Below are positions 24,716 through 34,027 of a stretch of DNA of 54,093 nt, in pieces. Source of the DNA: Clostridia bacterium (GTDB taxonomy: Bacteria > Bacillota > Clostridia > Christensenellales > CAG-138); the NCBI GenBank assembly GCA_017509785.1, contig JAFWOT010000005.1, positions 1 to 54,093 on the forward strand, given 5' to 3'. The first letter of the stretch is position 1, and every line of letters begins with the position of its first letter. The notes below the pieces were generated by a model, which did no database searches, was not told where the DNA came from, and was given only the letters and a program-made list of their open reading frames with translations. Both the position numbers and the translations under genes were made by a program.

Positions 24716-25777
24716 TTATAGCCTCAGCCTATTGCGGATTCCCCTAGAAATCCTGCGACAGAGCTTTTTAAAGTTCAGCATAGAACGAGAAGATCTGCTT
24801 TGCGAGCAATACCACTCGGCCCGTTTAAGAGCAGCGCTGAGTTTTTCACTCGGCACAGCATCAAATTCATTGAATATCCCTCTGTTAACACTCAGATTCG
24901 CTTCCCAATCAATCCTCGGAACAAACGCCCTTTCTCCATCTATAGGTTGTGTTCCATAGGAATAGTTTTGAGAGTTGATCTCTTTGTTTTCATCCATCAC
25001 AATTTTCTCGCAGTATGCTCCCGTCCCATCAAATCCAAGGTTTCTCACCTTAGTTGTTACCGGCATAATAAATCTCTTGTCTTTGACCGCAAGATATATC
25101 CTCATCGAAATATCTGTTATTTGGTTAATAAAAGATTTCCCCGCAACCCCATAACAGACCGAATTCACATAGTCGCTGACTGCCCAATCCGTCATCTTAG
25201 AGAATCTTCCGCCATTATGTGCCTCTTCAAAGTCTTTTACCAAGCCACCGTCTTCAATATATCGGCTCATTTCGAGGTACTTGTTTTTCCAAAAGCCAAT
25301 TCCCCAAATACTTCCGGAGAAGTCCTGCGGGAATGCATTGCAGTTCCGATCTACCTCCCAACGGACAGGATAGGAGTATCCCAGTACACCGGCAACCTGC
25401 GGATCCTGTTCACACTCATCTAGCATTTCATCCATATATTGGATGAAATTTGAAGATACTTCAAGATCGTCAAACAGGCAAATACACCTGTCGTATTTTG
25501 AAAAGCATTCCCTCAACAGCTCAAGAAAGTTATCAATTGCTCCATAGTTTCTCCGTCTGTGTATAACCTGAAAACTATTGAAAGCAGAAAAATCCTCTGT
25601 GCATAAATAGTTCTTAATCGCCCGGTATCCCTCTGTATGCGTCTTGGTCTTCGGATAGTCCAAGGCAACAATCAGGTCTGTTTTATCAGCCCAAGCGTTA
25701 GCCTTCAGACTATCTATACACTTAACGAGCGAATCATATCTGCATAAAGTTGGCAACAGCACTGGTGAATACATCAT
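24716..25777 (-). CDS. GT13/GNT-I-like glycosyltransferase
   Basis: The protein has 353 residues. LLPTLCRYDSLVKCIDSL opens a GT-A domain, but the metal motif is LFDDLEVSSNFIQYM (about 108-122), resembling the EDDLEVxPDF of GNT-I (GT13) and related bacterial proteins and not the DSDD form of GT2. SIWGIGFW and DWAVSDYV follow. The start at 25777 overlaps the preceding stop in ATGA, with AAGGAA as binding site; about 30 upstream in-frame codons lie inside the neighbouring gene. The gene is AT-rich. Confidence 0.8.
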   Translation of the reverse strand: MMYSPVLLPTLCRYDSLVKCIDSLKANAWADKTDLIVALDYPKTKTHTEGYRAIKNYLCTEDFSAFNSFQVIHRRRNYGAIDNFLELLRECFSKYDRCICLFDDLEVSSNFIQYMDEMLDECEQDPQVAGVLGYSYPVRWEVDRNCNAFPQDFSGSIWGIGFWKNKYLEMSRYIEDGGLVKDFEEAHNGGRFSKMTDWAVSDYVNSVCYGVAGKSFINQITDISMRIYLAVKDKRFIMPVTTKVRNLGFDGTGAYCEKIVMDENKEINSQNYSYGTQPIDGERAFVPRIDWEANLSVNRGIFNEFDAVPSEKLSAALKRAEWYCSQSRSSRSMLNFKKLCRRISRGIRNRLRL

Positions 25778-26850
25778 CCAAGATTCCTTTCTTTTTTGAT
25801 TCCAAATAAAACCAGCAAATCGTTTGCAAGTTTGTACAACCAACGCCTGATTTTTTTCTTTATTCGCCACAGCTCAAGTTTAAAAAACTGTTTTTCCCGC
25901 ACAAGCTTTAGTTGAACTGCGCCGCTCTCAACCAGCCTTTCGTTTGACAAGGTCAACCTGCCAAAAGATGGCATGTCACAAATTTCCAGAGCCGTTTGTT
26001 TGAGCTCCGTAAAGGAACCCACCCTGTCTCTGAAAATTTCCGCCGACAGCAGATCCAGTATTGACGTCAAAACCAATTGACCGGCCAATGGCAAGCTAAC
26101 TTCATCATCAACGGCAAACAATCCACGCACGGCCAAATCAAGCTGCATAATGACAAAATCAAGGTAACGAATGTCGGGTACTCTGCTCAACAATTTGCTT
26201 TTGTCTTTTTGGATTCGATAGTGATATGCATAACAAGGAACAGCAACGAACTCCGACACATTTTTCAAGCACTTCAACACGAACTCCAAGTCCTCATATA
26301 CAGTAAGTTTTTCGTTGAACCTTGCTCCGCTTTCATCTATGGTTTTGCGTGGAATCACTTTAGAGCAAGATGAAGATAGGCAATTATTCGCAAACAAATC
26401 CATCAGTTCGTTCCTGATTTGCTTGCTGCCGTAACGCTTCATCTCTCTGAAACCCAATCCTATAGATTGGACGACCCTGTCGTTATCATAGGTATCATAG
26501 CTGATGCCTATGTTTAGCATTGCCTCGTCCCTTAAAAACGGCAAAGACGACTCTAAAAACGTATCATCAATTATATCATCCGCATCAATGAATATCAGAT
26601 TGTCCCCTCTCGCGTTGTCTATGCCGGCATTCCTCGCGCTTCCGGCTCCGCCATTTTTCTTGTGAAAAGAGCAGATCCTTTCTTCCGCATCGGCGAAGCA
26701 ATCGCAAAGCTCCCCGCTGCCGTCGGTCGATCCGTCGTCAACGAGCAGTATCTCGAAGTCGGACACCGTCTGTGCGAGTATGCTTCTTACGCATTCCTCC
26801 AAATATTGCCGGCAGTTGTAAACCGGAACTATAAAGCTGAATCTCGGCAT
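25774..26850 (-). CDS. Family 2 glycosyltransferase
   Basis: The protein has 358 residues. FSFIVPVYNCRQYLEECVRS (about 4-23), LVDDGSTDGSG at about 36, GGAGSARNAGIDNA, and the metal motif IDADDII at about 92 mark a GT2 enzyme; VYEDLEFVL lies in the acceptor half. The basic C-terminus (WRIKKKIRRWLYK) may contact the membrane. The ATG is one base after the EpsG stop codon region, and the 3' end is coupled by ATGA to the next gene. Confidence 0.92.
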   Translation of the reverse strand: MPRFSFIVPVYNCRQYLEECVRSILAQTVSDFEILLVDDGSTDGSGELCDCFADAEERICSFHKKNGGAGSARNAGIDNARGDNLIFIDADDIIDDTFLESSLPFLRDEAMLNIGISYDTYDNDRVVQSIGLGFREMKRYGSKQIRNELMDLFANNCLSSSCSKVIPRKTIDESGARFNEKLTVYEDLEFVLKCLKNVSEFVAVPCYAYHYRIQKDKSKLLSRVPDIRYLDFVIMQLDLAVRGLFAVDDEVSLPLAGQLVLTSILDLLSAEIFRDRVGSFTELKQTALEICDMPSFGRLTLSNERLVESGAVQLKLVREKQFFKLELWRIKKKIRRWLYKLANDLLVLFGIKKERNLG

Positions 26851-26851
26851 A

Positions 26852-27979
26852 TCAGGCTCCGTACAGCGAGTAGGGGTTCATCTGCCAAAAGAACCAGAAG
26901 TCCCTCAGTATGTTGTACGAACTCGCTATGTAGTCCCAGTAATAATACGCGGCATACGCGGTGATGCCGATCGTTGCGGCGGTGTAAATATCCCTGTGAC
27001 GGTAGTAGCCCGGGCTCTCCATCTGCACCTGCGCCGAAGGGAGGCCTCCCCGCGGCCTTAAGGCCATGGGAAGGAACAGCACTATGAACTGATAGAAGTA
27101 ATCAGTCAGGCGTGAGAAAACGTTGTTGTAGACCGAGAAGGTCTGGAACATTGCCGCAAGCACCATCACGTTATAGACCTTTGCATACGTCACATCGCTG
27201 CGGCGGACCGGGCGCAGATAGTATCCGCCCACGAGTATCAGCACCATCATAAGGAAGCGCCCGCCGATAAGCTTTTTTGCTTCGCCGAATGCGTCAGCAT
27301 CATCCTGATACAGCTCGGAGAGCACGGATACCAAGCGGTCTCTGAACAGGAACACCAGGCCCAGCATTGCGGCAACAAACAGCAGGTACAGGCGGTCCAC
27401 CTTTTTATGGGCGAACGGATACGCCAGCAGGAATATAAGCGCAGGAGCATGGAAGAATCCGGCGACTGCAGTCCAGAGAAGGAACGGCATAAGCTTTCGT
27501 TCCAGAAGGCTCATCATAGCAAAGCACAGGAAGCCCATGGCGATGGTCTGCTTGAGCCCCGAGAATGTGAACAGGTAAAACCCCATGCCTATGTACATAA
27601 GGTAGCTGATGAACGGCGACGTGGAATACCGGTATATCAGTATGCCGAGGCTTATCGCGGCAAATGCGGCAAATATGAATATGCACACGTCATAGCTTAT
27701 CCCCACCGCGCCCATGAGCCTGAAAAACACGCGTATGCCCATGTTGCTCCATTTTTCCGTGAGGACGCTTTGCCAATCCGGCCCGTTGCAGCCCCTGTAA
27801 AGCGTGTAGTACTTTATCAGGTCGCCCATCCACCATGAGCGCAGCCCGCTGAACACGGTCAGCACCGCGGTGATCACACCGACGACTTTTTTCTTGCGCT
27901 TCAAGGTAGGGTGGACAGGATAAAACAGCGCGATAAACAGCACTGCTACAAACAGAATATAATGAATGTTTGTGTTCAT
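26852..27979 (-). CDS. EpsG-family polysaccharide polymerase candidate
   Basis: The protein has 375 residues and about ten membrane helices. GLRSWWMGDLIKYYTLYRG, the SGLKQTIAMGFLCFAM helix, the GFFHAPALIFLLAYPFA segment and a YQFIVLFLPMAL helix near the C-terminus match the EpsG family, Wzy-like polymerases of Gram-positive EPS loci. The Arg in GLRxxxxGD, the KQ pair and FHxxA are the usual conserved residues. AAAGGAGG lies just before the ATG. A Wzy-type polymerase next to a Wzm/Wzt exporter is unusual, and no Wzx flippase is visible in the window. Confidence 0.85.
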   Translation of the reverse strand: MNTNIHYILFVAVLFIALFYPVHPTLKRKKKVVGVITAVLTVFSGLRSWWMGDLIKYYTLYRGCNGPDWQSVLTEKWSNMGIRVFFRLMGAVGISYDVCIFIFAAFAAISLGILIYRYSTSPFISYLMYIGMGFYLFTFSGLKQTIAMGFLCFAMMSLLERKLMPFLLWTAVAGFFHAPALIFLLAYPFAHKKVDRLYLLFVAAMLGLVFLFRDRLVSVLSELYQDDADAFGEAKKLIGGRFLMMVLILVGGYYLRPVRRSDVTYAKVYNVMVLAAMFQTFSVYNNVFSRLTDYFYQFIVLFLPMALRPRGGLPSAQVQMESPGYYRHRDIYTAATIGITAYAAYYYWDYIASSYNILRDFWFFWQMNPYSLYGA

Positions 27980-28042
27980 ATTCCTCCTTTCCGCCCAATT
28001 CGGGCTTGGTCGCTGTCGTCTGTCTTTCGGATCCGGACGCCG

Positions 28043-29170
28043 TCATCGGCGTCCCGGTCTTTTTTCCTTTGTCGCGTTTTCCAAAAATGCTTCAGTTTTT
28101 CTCGTAAGCGCTTCCGCGGAAAAATCCTTTCCGCGGGCTCCGGCCCTTTCCTCGTAAAGCTTCAAAAGCGCCGGTTCGCTCAGGCATTTCTTCATGCCGG
28201 CGTACAGCCCCTCTCTGCTGTTTGGGGTGATGAACCCGTACTCGGAATCTCCCAGCAGTTCCCTCATGCCCGTGCAGTCAGTCGTCACGATGGGCTTGCC
28301 GAGTATGAGGCCCTCCGTCACGAACGTGCTAAGCCCCTCAAAGCGGGATGAACACACCAAAAGATCCGCGCATTTAACGAAAGGATACGGGTTATTGCGG
28401 AATCCGAAGAATCTGACGGAATCCGTGAGCCCGTTCTCCTTCGCATATGCTTCGAGCCTTGCGCGCTCCTCGCCCTCGCCCAGTATCCAAAGATCGTATT
28501 CATAGCCCTCGCCAACGAGCTGCTTATGCACCTTCAGAAGCCTGTCGTAAGCCTTTTGATGGGTAAGCCTGCCGAGCGTGACCACCGTCATGCGACGTTT
28601 TTTTACGCCTTCGGGCAACGGCTCCCCGGCCATGCGGAGGATCTCCTCGTCGTCCACGGTGTTATAAAGCACTTCTGCAGGCGTTTCGTCCCCAAACAGA
28701 GCTCTAAAGCTCTGCAAGGCATCCTTTGATACACAAACGACCCTGTCGATCCTGCGGTAGGCCGGAGCCGCCTGTTTTACGTATTTTTCGAGGTCCTTTG
28801 CCCTTGACGCCAAGTCGCAGTGCACCCACGCGACTTTCCCGGCCTTTTTATTGTCGGAGGATGCGATTATCTTGGTTGAGCCCATTTCAAGATAGGCCGC
28901 CTCGATATCGTAATCATCCCTGATATGCAGCCTGTACGTCAATCCAAGCGCGCTTTCCGCGCGCATCCTCGCTGTGTTCAAGCGGCTGCGCGAGGGATAA
29001 ACGCTCTTATAGCGTATCCAATCCGCCAGCTTTTTTCGCCCGTTGGAAGGCCAGAGCGTCTGTACGGTGATATCGAACTTCGACCGGTCCATATGGTTGA
29101 CCAGATCGCACAGCACCTTTTCCGCCCCTCCGCCGCCGAGCGTTTCAATAAAGAAAAGCACCTTCAGCAC
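28043..29170 (-). CDS. Family 4 glycosyltransferase
   Basis: The protein has 375 residues with a GT-B fold. LFFIETLGGGGAEKVLCDL at the N-terminus, TLGRLTHQKAYDRLL before the second domain, LWILGEGEERARLE, and the nucleotide-sugar site FEGLSTFVTEGLILGKPIV (E-x7-E) define a retaining GT4 enzyme. It begins at a GTG just after the GT8-like gene and ends inside an 8-bp hairpin (28035-28054). It resembles the GT4 at 30130-31314, probably an old duplication. Confidence 0.93.
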   Translation of the reverse strand: MLKVLFFIETLGGGGAEKVLCDLVNHMDRSKFDITVQTLWPSNGRKKLADWIRYKSVYPSRSRLNTARMRAESALGLTYRLHIRDDYDIEAAYLEMGSTKIIASSDNKKAGKVAWVHCDLASRAKDLEKYVKQAAPAYRRIDRVVCVSKDALQSFRALFGDETPAEVLYNTVDDEEILRMAGEPLPEGVKKRRMTVVTLGRLTHQKAYDRLLKVHKQLVGEGYEYDLWILGEGEERARLEAYAKENGLTDSVRFFGFRNNPYPFVKCADLLVCSSRFEGLSTFVTEGLILGKPIVTTDCTGMRELLGDSEYGFITPNSREGLYAGMKKCLSEPALLKLYEERAGARGKDFSAEALTRKTEAFLENATKEKRPGRR

Positions 29171-29173
29171 TTT

Positions 29174-30085
29174 CTACCCCCGTCTGAGCCGGTTTTTGAC
29201 CCTGCGCCTTACGCGCTTCCACAGAGTGACAAGGTCGCATACGTGGAGCGCAAGATACAGCAGCCTGAATCTGTAGAGCAGCGTCCATCCGAGCCCTTTG
29301 CGGGGCTTGCCGGCGAGCTTTCGCTTTGCCTTTGAAGCCTCAACAAGGTAGAACGCCTTCATGGTGCCGAAGCTGCCCCAATGAATGGCTTTTATACTGC
29401 GCCACTCCCCATTATAATACCACTCGGCGCGCGGAACATCAATATCCGCACGGGTAAAACGGCGGTAAGTATAGAGCCCTACGTCACCGCATTCGACCGG
29501 CCGGCAGCCGTTCACGGCCATTCCGAGGGCAATGACGGGCTCATCCGCAGGATGCTTGAATATCGCAAACGGATACTCGCTGTAGTGTGCCGCAGCCTCC
29601 TTCGCCGTGTCGAACACGTTCTTGCAGACCGGCGTATTCCGAAGATAGTAGACGCCCCCGCTGAAGCTCGGAACAAAGCCTATCCTGTCGCGATATTTGC
29701 CCATGCCGTCGGTCTTAAACCAGCCCCTGTCAGTATCAAGGTCGTCGTATGCGCAGCCGAACACAGAGCAATCGTCCGCCTTTTCAAACAGCTCCCACCA
29801 GCGATCGATATCCCCGTAAACCAGGCAGTCGGCGTCGATGAAGATCGTTTCGTCATAAGGAAGGCAATCGAAAAGCCGAAGCTTATCCATATAGCTGTTT
29901 GAGGGCTCGTCAAGATGCACGACCTTGTCAAACGCGGACGTATATTCGTTCTCTCTGTCGCAAATGATCGCAAAGGGATACCGCCCCGCATTCAGCCTGT
30001 ACGAGCACAGCAGGTTATACGCTATGCGGTAATAATGCTCCTTGCCAGTGGCTATTGTGACAAAGCCTCGATCGTTTGCGTTCAA
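29174..30085 (-). CDS. GT8-like glycosyltransferase
   Basis: The protein has 303 residues. FVTIATGKEHYYRIAYNLL, CDRENEY, LPYDETIFIDADCLVYGDID and a late IHWGSFG motif indicate a GT-A enzyme of the GT8/glycogenin-like group with DAD (in FIDADC) as metal motif. A strongly basic C-terminus (WKRVRRRVKNRLRRG) probably binds the membrane. The best start is the TTG at 30085: AGGAGG lies seven bases before it, whereas the upstream TTG codons have no site. Confidence 0.85.
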   Translation of the reverse strand: MNANDRGFVTIATGKEHYYRIAYNLLCSYRLNAGRYPFAIICDRENEYTSAFDKVVHLDEPSNSYMDKLRLFDCLPYDETIFIDADCLVYGDIDRWWELFEKADDCSVFGCAYDDLDTDRGWFKTDGMGKYRDRIGFVPSFSGGVYYLRNTPVCKNVFDTAKEAAAHYSEYPFAIFKHPADEPVIALGMAVNGCRPVECGDVGLYTYRRFTRADIDVPRAEWYYNGEWRSIKAIHWGSFGTMKAFYLVEASKAKRKLAGKPRKGLGWTLLYRFRLLYLALHVCDLVTLWKRVRRRVKNRLRRG

Positions 30086-30129
30086 TCGTTCCCCTCCTCT
30101 TCGTTCCAACAAGAACCCTTTGCACTCAG

Positions 30130-31314
30130 TCAGTTTTCTATGAGGCCGTAGAACTTTTTCAGCTCCTGTTCGGTCGTATCGCAGGCTGCTTCTCGTGAAT
30201 TTTTTTCCAGCTTCTTCCTTAACGCCGGGTCATCGATCAACCGAATGATCTGCTCCGCCAGCGCCTCAGGCGAGGTAGCCGCAACCACCCCCGTCACTCC
30301 GTTTTCAATCTGATCGGATACAGATGGATAATCCGCCGCAACGATCGCCTTGCCGAGTATCTTCGCTTCATCCAGTACGATCGACTTTCCCTCCACCCTT
30401 GAGGGCTGAACGAGTATTTCCGCCCGTTTCATGTACGGATAAGGGTTCTCTTTTTGCCCCTCAAACACACACCGCTCCACTAAACCATACTGCGCGGACT
30501 TGCTCCTCAGTTTGTCAATCAAACTGCCCGTCCCAATAAAATGCCAGCAAAACTCAACGTTCTTTTCGGCTAGCAGTCTGCAGGCCTCCAAGCCGATATC
30601 GCTTCCTTTCTGGTACTCCAATCTTCCAACGGTCACTATATGTGGCACATCTTCCTTCCAATTCGGGTTCTCCTCATTGGCCATTTTCAGAATCTGTTCA
30701 CTGGATACTATGTTTCTGATCACGTATACCTTGTTCTCAGGTACCCCAATAGAGCCTATGAAAGACTCCTTGCAGGCTTCCGTGATCGTGGCAACGCTGT
30801 CAAACTGCCGATAGCTTTCTGCGTCTGTCTCCGTCGTCTGCTGTGTGCCGAGATCCGAATGTATCCATGCGATTTTCTTTGCCGCGTCTGTCTTGTCAAG
30901 GACAAAAAAGTCAGCAAATCCCTCTAAAAATCCAATCGCCACATCGTATCGACCGGGCAGAGGAGCAATATGCTTAGAAACCGTTTCCCAGCTTGAAACC
31001 GGCTTCATACCGAGTCTTGCCCGCAGAGGCGATCGAATGCTTATCCAAAGCCTTGCGGCTGCTGCTGCTATCCTTCCTCTCCTCAATAAATCGCGCCAAT
31101 ACGTCCTGAGTTCCAGCGTCATTGCACGGGTCACCGCATCCTCCGGCAGAATGGTTACCCAATCGGGGATCTGGTTTTGCAGCACTCCGCCATGCTCAAA
31201 AAGAAAAACGTCCGCCTTGATCCTGTTCGGGTCCAAGCTGTTCAGAAGCGAAACGAGCGCCTTTTCTGCGCCTCCCATGCGCATGGTTGGGATCACAAAC
31301 AAAATGTTTTTCAT
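30130..31314 (-). CDS. Family 4 glycosyltransferase
   Basis: The protein has 394 residues. LFVIPTMRMGGAEKALVSLL, IAWIHSDLGTQQ, TVGRLEYQKGSDIGLE and the E-x7-E site VEGKSIVLDEAKILGKAIV are typical of GT4. The start overlaps the acetyltransferase stop in ATGA, with GAGGGATG as binding site. It is most similar in layout to the GT4 at 28043-29170, and its composition is a little AT-richer. Confidence 0.93.
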   Translation of the reverse strand: MKNILFVIPTMRMGGAEKALVSLLNSLDPNRIKADVFLFEHGGVLQNQIPDWVTILPEDAVTRAMTLELRTYWRDLLRRGRIAAAAARLWISIRSPLRARLGMKPVSSWETVSKHIAPLPGRYDVAIGFLEGFADFFVLDKTDAAKKIAWIHSDLGTQQTTETDAESYRQFDSVATITEACKESFIGSIGVPENKVYVIRNIVSSEQILKMANEENPNWKEDVPHIVTVGRLEYQKGSDIGLEACRLLAEKNVEFCWHFIGTGSLIDKLRSKSAQYGLVERCVFEGQKENPYPYMKRAEILVQPSRVEGKSIVLDEAKILGKAIVAADYPSVSDQIENGVTGVVAATSPEALAEQIIRLIDDPALRKKLEKNSREAACDTTEQELKKFYGLIEN

Positions 31315-31835
31315 TCATCATCCCTCATCCGTATAAGCTTTGCGGGATTCCCCGCCACAACAGCGCACGGCGGAACATCCTTTGTCACAACAGAACCGGC
31401 TCCTATGACCGCTCCGTCACCCACATGAACGCCCGGAAGGATGATGACTCTTGCGCCTATCCAGACATCGTTCCCTATCACAATTGGGACGGGCTTCGAG
31501 GAGCTTTGTCTCCACATGGGTACGCCCGCCAGTTTCATTCCGTGGTTGGATGTGAACAGCATACAGTCCGGGCCCATCATTACATCATCGCCAATAGTAA
31601 CATGCGGCGCAATAAGCGCATGCACCCCTACGCCGGAGTTATCGCCAATTCTTAGATCCCAAGCAAACTGAGCTCCTCTTTCAATATTAACATTGTTACC
31701 ACAATGTGGAAGCACTTGCTTTGCGCAGAAACGCCGCAGCGCCTTACCTCCCAAATTGAATTTGCTGTCCGAAAGAGGCAGGTGCTTTGCAAGCCCCTTA
31801 TACAGCATCCTAACTAACATATGGCGTGAACTCAT
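31311..31835 (-). CDS. Left-handed beta-helix acetyltransferase, second copy
   Basis: The protein has 174 residues. Hexapeptide repeats (VTIGDDVMMGPDCMLFTS, IVIGNDVWIGARVIILPG) end in [24 protein letters not shown], with the active-site His in SNHGM. Together with 15156-15764 (same length and motif order, about half the residues alike by eye) it forms a duplicated pair. It probably O-acetylates a glycan or acetylates a sugar nucleotide. The ATG at 31835 is chosen for GGAAAGGAAAATT upstream. Confidence 0.9.
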   Translation of the reverse strand: MSSRHMLVRMLYKGLAKHLPLSDSKFNLGGKALRRFCAKQVLPHCGNNVNIERGAQFAWDLRIGDNSGVGVHALIAPHVTIGDDVMMGPDCMLFTSNHGMKLAGVPMWRQSSSKPVPIVIGNDVWIGARVIILPGVHVGDGAVIGAGSVVTKDVPPCAVVAGNPAKLIRMRDDE

Positions 31836-31899
31836 AATTTTCCTTTCCAAACCGCAGCGGACGGCATGCCGCTATCCCTTTTTCATTTTTCAGGGGGTG

Positions 31900-32985
31900 T
31901 CAAACCCCATAAAGCGAATAGACCTTTTCCATGAACCCCCTCACGTCCATTCCGGCCATGCGCACGAGAGAGCAATACTCTTCGCTGTTGTTCCGCCTTG
32001 CCGAGCAGATGGCGTCGACCCACTCATCGGCGTTATCCAGCGGCAGCGTCCTGAGCAGATCCGTCACGAAAACGTCCTTTGGGACCCTATCCGATATGAT
32101 GCAGGGAAGGCCGTTCGCCTGCACTTCTACTATGGACAGGGGCAGACCCTCGTAAAGAGACGGGAACGCAAACACATCCATCGCGGACAGGTATTCGTTT
32201 ACGTTGCGGACGTTGCCCGTCATCAGCACTCGTTCCTTAAGGCCAAACTGCTCTATCAGCGTCTCCAGCATTTGCCTGTCGCTGCCCTCGCCAAGCATGA
32301 GCAAGCGGGCGTCAGGCCTGCGCAGAAGGAGCTTTGGCATCATCTTGATAAGGAAACTCTGGTTTTTTACGTCCGCCAGATGTCCGACGTGACCTATAAC
32401 AAACCCGCCTTCCAGACCGTGTTTTCTGCGGACACGCTCCCTCGCCGCCTCGTCGTATGCAAACGCGGCGGTTTGAATGCCGTTTATCAGCAATACCCCT
32501 TTGCTTTCAAAGGCCTTTTTGCCGTAAAGACGTTCTCCGGCTTTTTGCCCGCATGCCGCATAAACCGTGGCGTTCTTCAGTATCATGCGGCGCATCAGCG
32601 CCTCATAGCATTTCTTATACAGCGGCATTGGCACCTCCAGCGCGGAGTGCGAATGCGCTATCCTTACGGGAACGCCGCAGCGTCTTGCCGCCAGCATAGC
32701 CCATCCCGAGTTGAACATTGTATGGGAGTGTATCACGTCATAGCGCTCTTGGCGGATAAGCCGCACAAGATAGTCGTAATACGCCTTATGTCCATTGGCG
32801 GGAGGCGCCGTATGCAGCACTTTGCAGCCCACCTCCGTAAGCTCTTCCTCGTATTCGCCAACCCTGTCGCCGAATACCAGATAATGTACCTCGCAGCGCC
32901 CTTTTGCAAAAAGCCCTATATCACGGCAGACCTTCTCTGCTCCGCCTATATGCAGCGCGCCGGCGATTATCAATACTTTTTTCAT
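31900..32985 (-). CDS. Family 4 glycosyltransferase
   Basis: The protein has 361 residues. VLIIAGALHIGGAEKVCRDI, IHSHTMFNSGWAML, VGHVGHLADVKNQSFLIKM, LLMLGEGSDRQ and the E-x7-E site LYEGLPLSIVEVQANGLPC mark a GT4 enzyme similar to EpsF/CapM-type transferases, which typically add hexoses in Gram-positive EPS. The start overlaps the upstream GT2 stop in ATGA, preceded by GAGGCAG. Confidence 0.93.
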   Translation of the reverse strand: MKKVLIIAGALHIGGAEKVCRDIGLFAKGRCEVHYLVFGDRVGEYEEELTEVGCKVLHTAPPANGHKAYYDYLVRLIRQERYDVIHSHTMFNSGWAMLAARRCGVPVRIAHSHSALEVPMPLYKKCYEALMRRMILKNATVYAACGQKAGERLYGKKAFESKGVLLINGIQTAAFAYDEAARERVRRKHGLEGGFVIGHVGHLADVKNQSFLIKMMPKLLLRRPDARLLMLGEGSDRQMLETLIEQFGLKERVLMTGNVRNVNEYLSAMDVFAFPSLYEGLPLSIVEVQANGLPCIISDRVPKDVFVTDLLRTLPLDNADEWVDAICSARRNNSEEYCSLVRMAGMDVRGFMEKVYSLYGV

Positions 32986-33980
32986 ATTCTGCCTCGTTTC
33001 GTGCAGCGGCGCATCACGCCGTCCATCAACCTTGCCTTTTTATTCCGAACGGGGCATGCCAAGGCCGCACACCCGATATCCTTCGGCTCAAAACCCTCTT
33101 CCCGTGAAAATGCCTCAAGTATCTCACGGGTCTTTTCCCTGCGTTCCTCTTTCGTCAAATCGAATTTGTTAAGCTCCCCGACCACCGTATACGCGCTGCG
33201 GTAGAAGGAATAGCTCAGCGATTTCCCGTACATCCGTCTGCACGGTTCGGGAATGTCGGCTGCGCTCAGCATATCCGACATTATCAGGTGCTCGGTCAGT
33301 ACGCTTTCGCAGAGCCTGTCCCTCTTGCGCCTTGAAAGCGAATTCGGGTCGTCCACGGACAGATAATACAGCTCATCGCGTATCTTTTTGACGCTTTCGG
33401 CTTTCAGCGAGAACGCGAACGCAAACGCCTTGTCTTCGCCAATGTGGAGCCTTTCGTCAAAGCGCAGGCCGCTCTCCTCTATTATTTCCCTGCGGAAGGC
33501 CTTCGTCGTGATGAGGTTGAGCACCTGACGGCGCAGGCATTTTGAAAAGAACCGCGCCGTCCTCTCCCGGCCGGCAACGGTATGCCCCCTGCCGCAGGAC
33601 CTGCGGACCGCGCCCGAAGCACCCATTATGTGTTTGCCGAACAGCAACATATCCGGCGAGCCCTCAAGTGCGGCGTCAAGCACGGTGAAATAGTCGTCCC
33701 TTACAGTATCGTCAGCGTCAACGAACAGCACGTACTCCCCTTTCGCCATGGCGAGCCCCGCGTTCCGCGCCGACGACACGCCTCCGTTGGGCTTTTCAAC
33801 GAGAGTGATGCCCGGGTACTTCGCGGCGTACTCGCGTGATATCCCGACCGTGCCGTCGTCGGAACCGTCGTCTATTATCAGCACCTCGGCGCTGTCGGGG
33901 AGCTGCGAAACCACGCTGTCGAGACAGCGGCGTATCGTCGACCGTTCATTATAGGCAGGTATGATAACGGAATACTTCAT
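32982..33980 (-). CDS. Family 2 glycosyltransferase
   Basis: The protein has 332 residues from the ATG at 33980 (MKYSVIIPAYNE), chosen over a longer frame because GAGGTC precedes it and family homology begins here. LIIDDGSDDGT, GGVSSARNAGLAMA and the metal motif VDADDTV (about 88) define GT2; HIGEDKAFAF is the acceptor-domain ED motif. It is GC-rich, like its direct neighbours to the left. Confidence 0.92.
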   Translation of the reverse strand: MKYSVIIPAYNERSTIRRCLDSVVSQLPDSAEVLIIDDGSDDGTVGISREYAAKYPGITLVEKPNGGVSSARNAGLAMAKGEYVLFVDADDTVRDDYFTVLDAALEGSPDMLLFGKHIMGASGAVRRSCGRGHTVAGRERTARFFSKCLRRQVLNLITTKAFRREIIEESGLRFDERLHIGEDKAFAFAFSLKAESVKKIRDELYYLSVDDPNSLSRRKRDRLCESVLTEHLIMSDMLSAADIPEPCRRMYGKSLSYSFYRSAYTVVGELNKFDLTKEERREKTREILEAFSREEGFEPKDIGCAALACPVRNKKARLMDGVMRRCTKRGRI

Positions 33981-34027
33981 GCGGTTGACCTCATAACAAT
34001 GAGCGTATTCGATCTTGCCGGTTCTTT

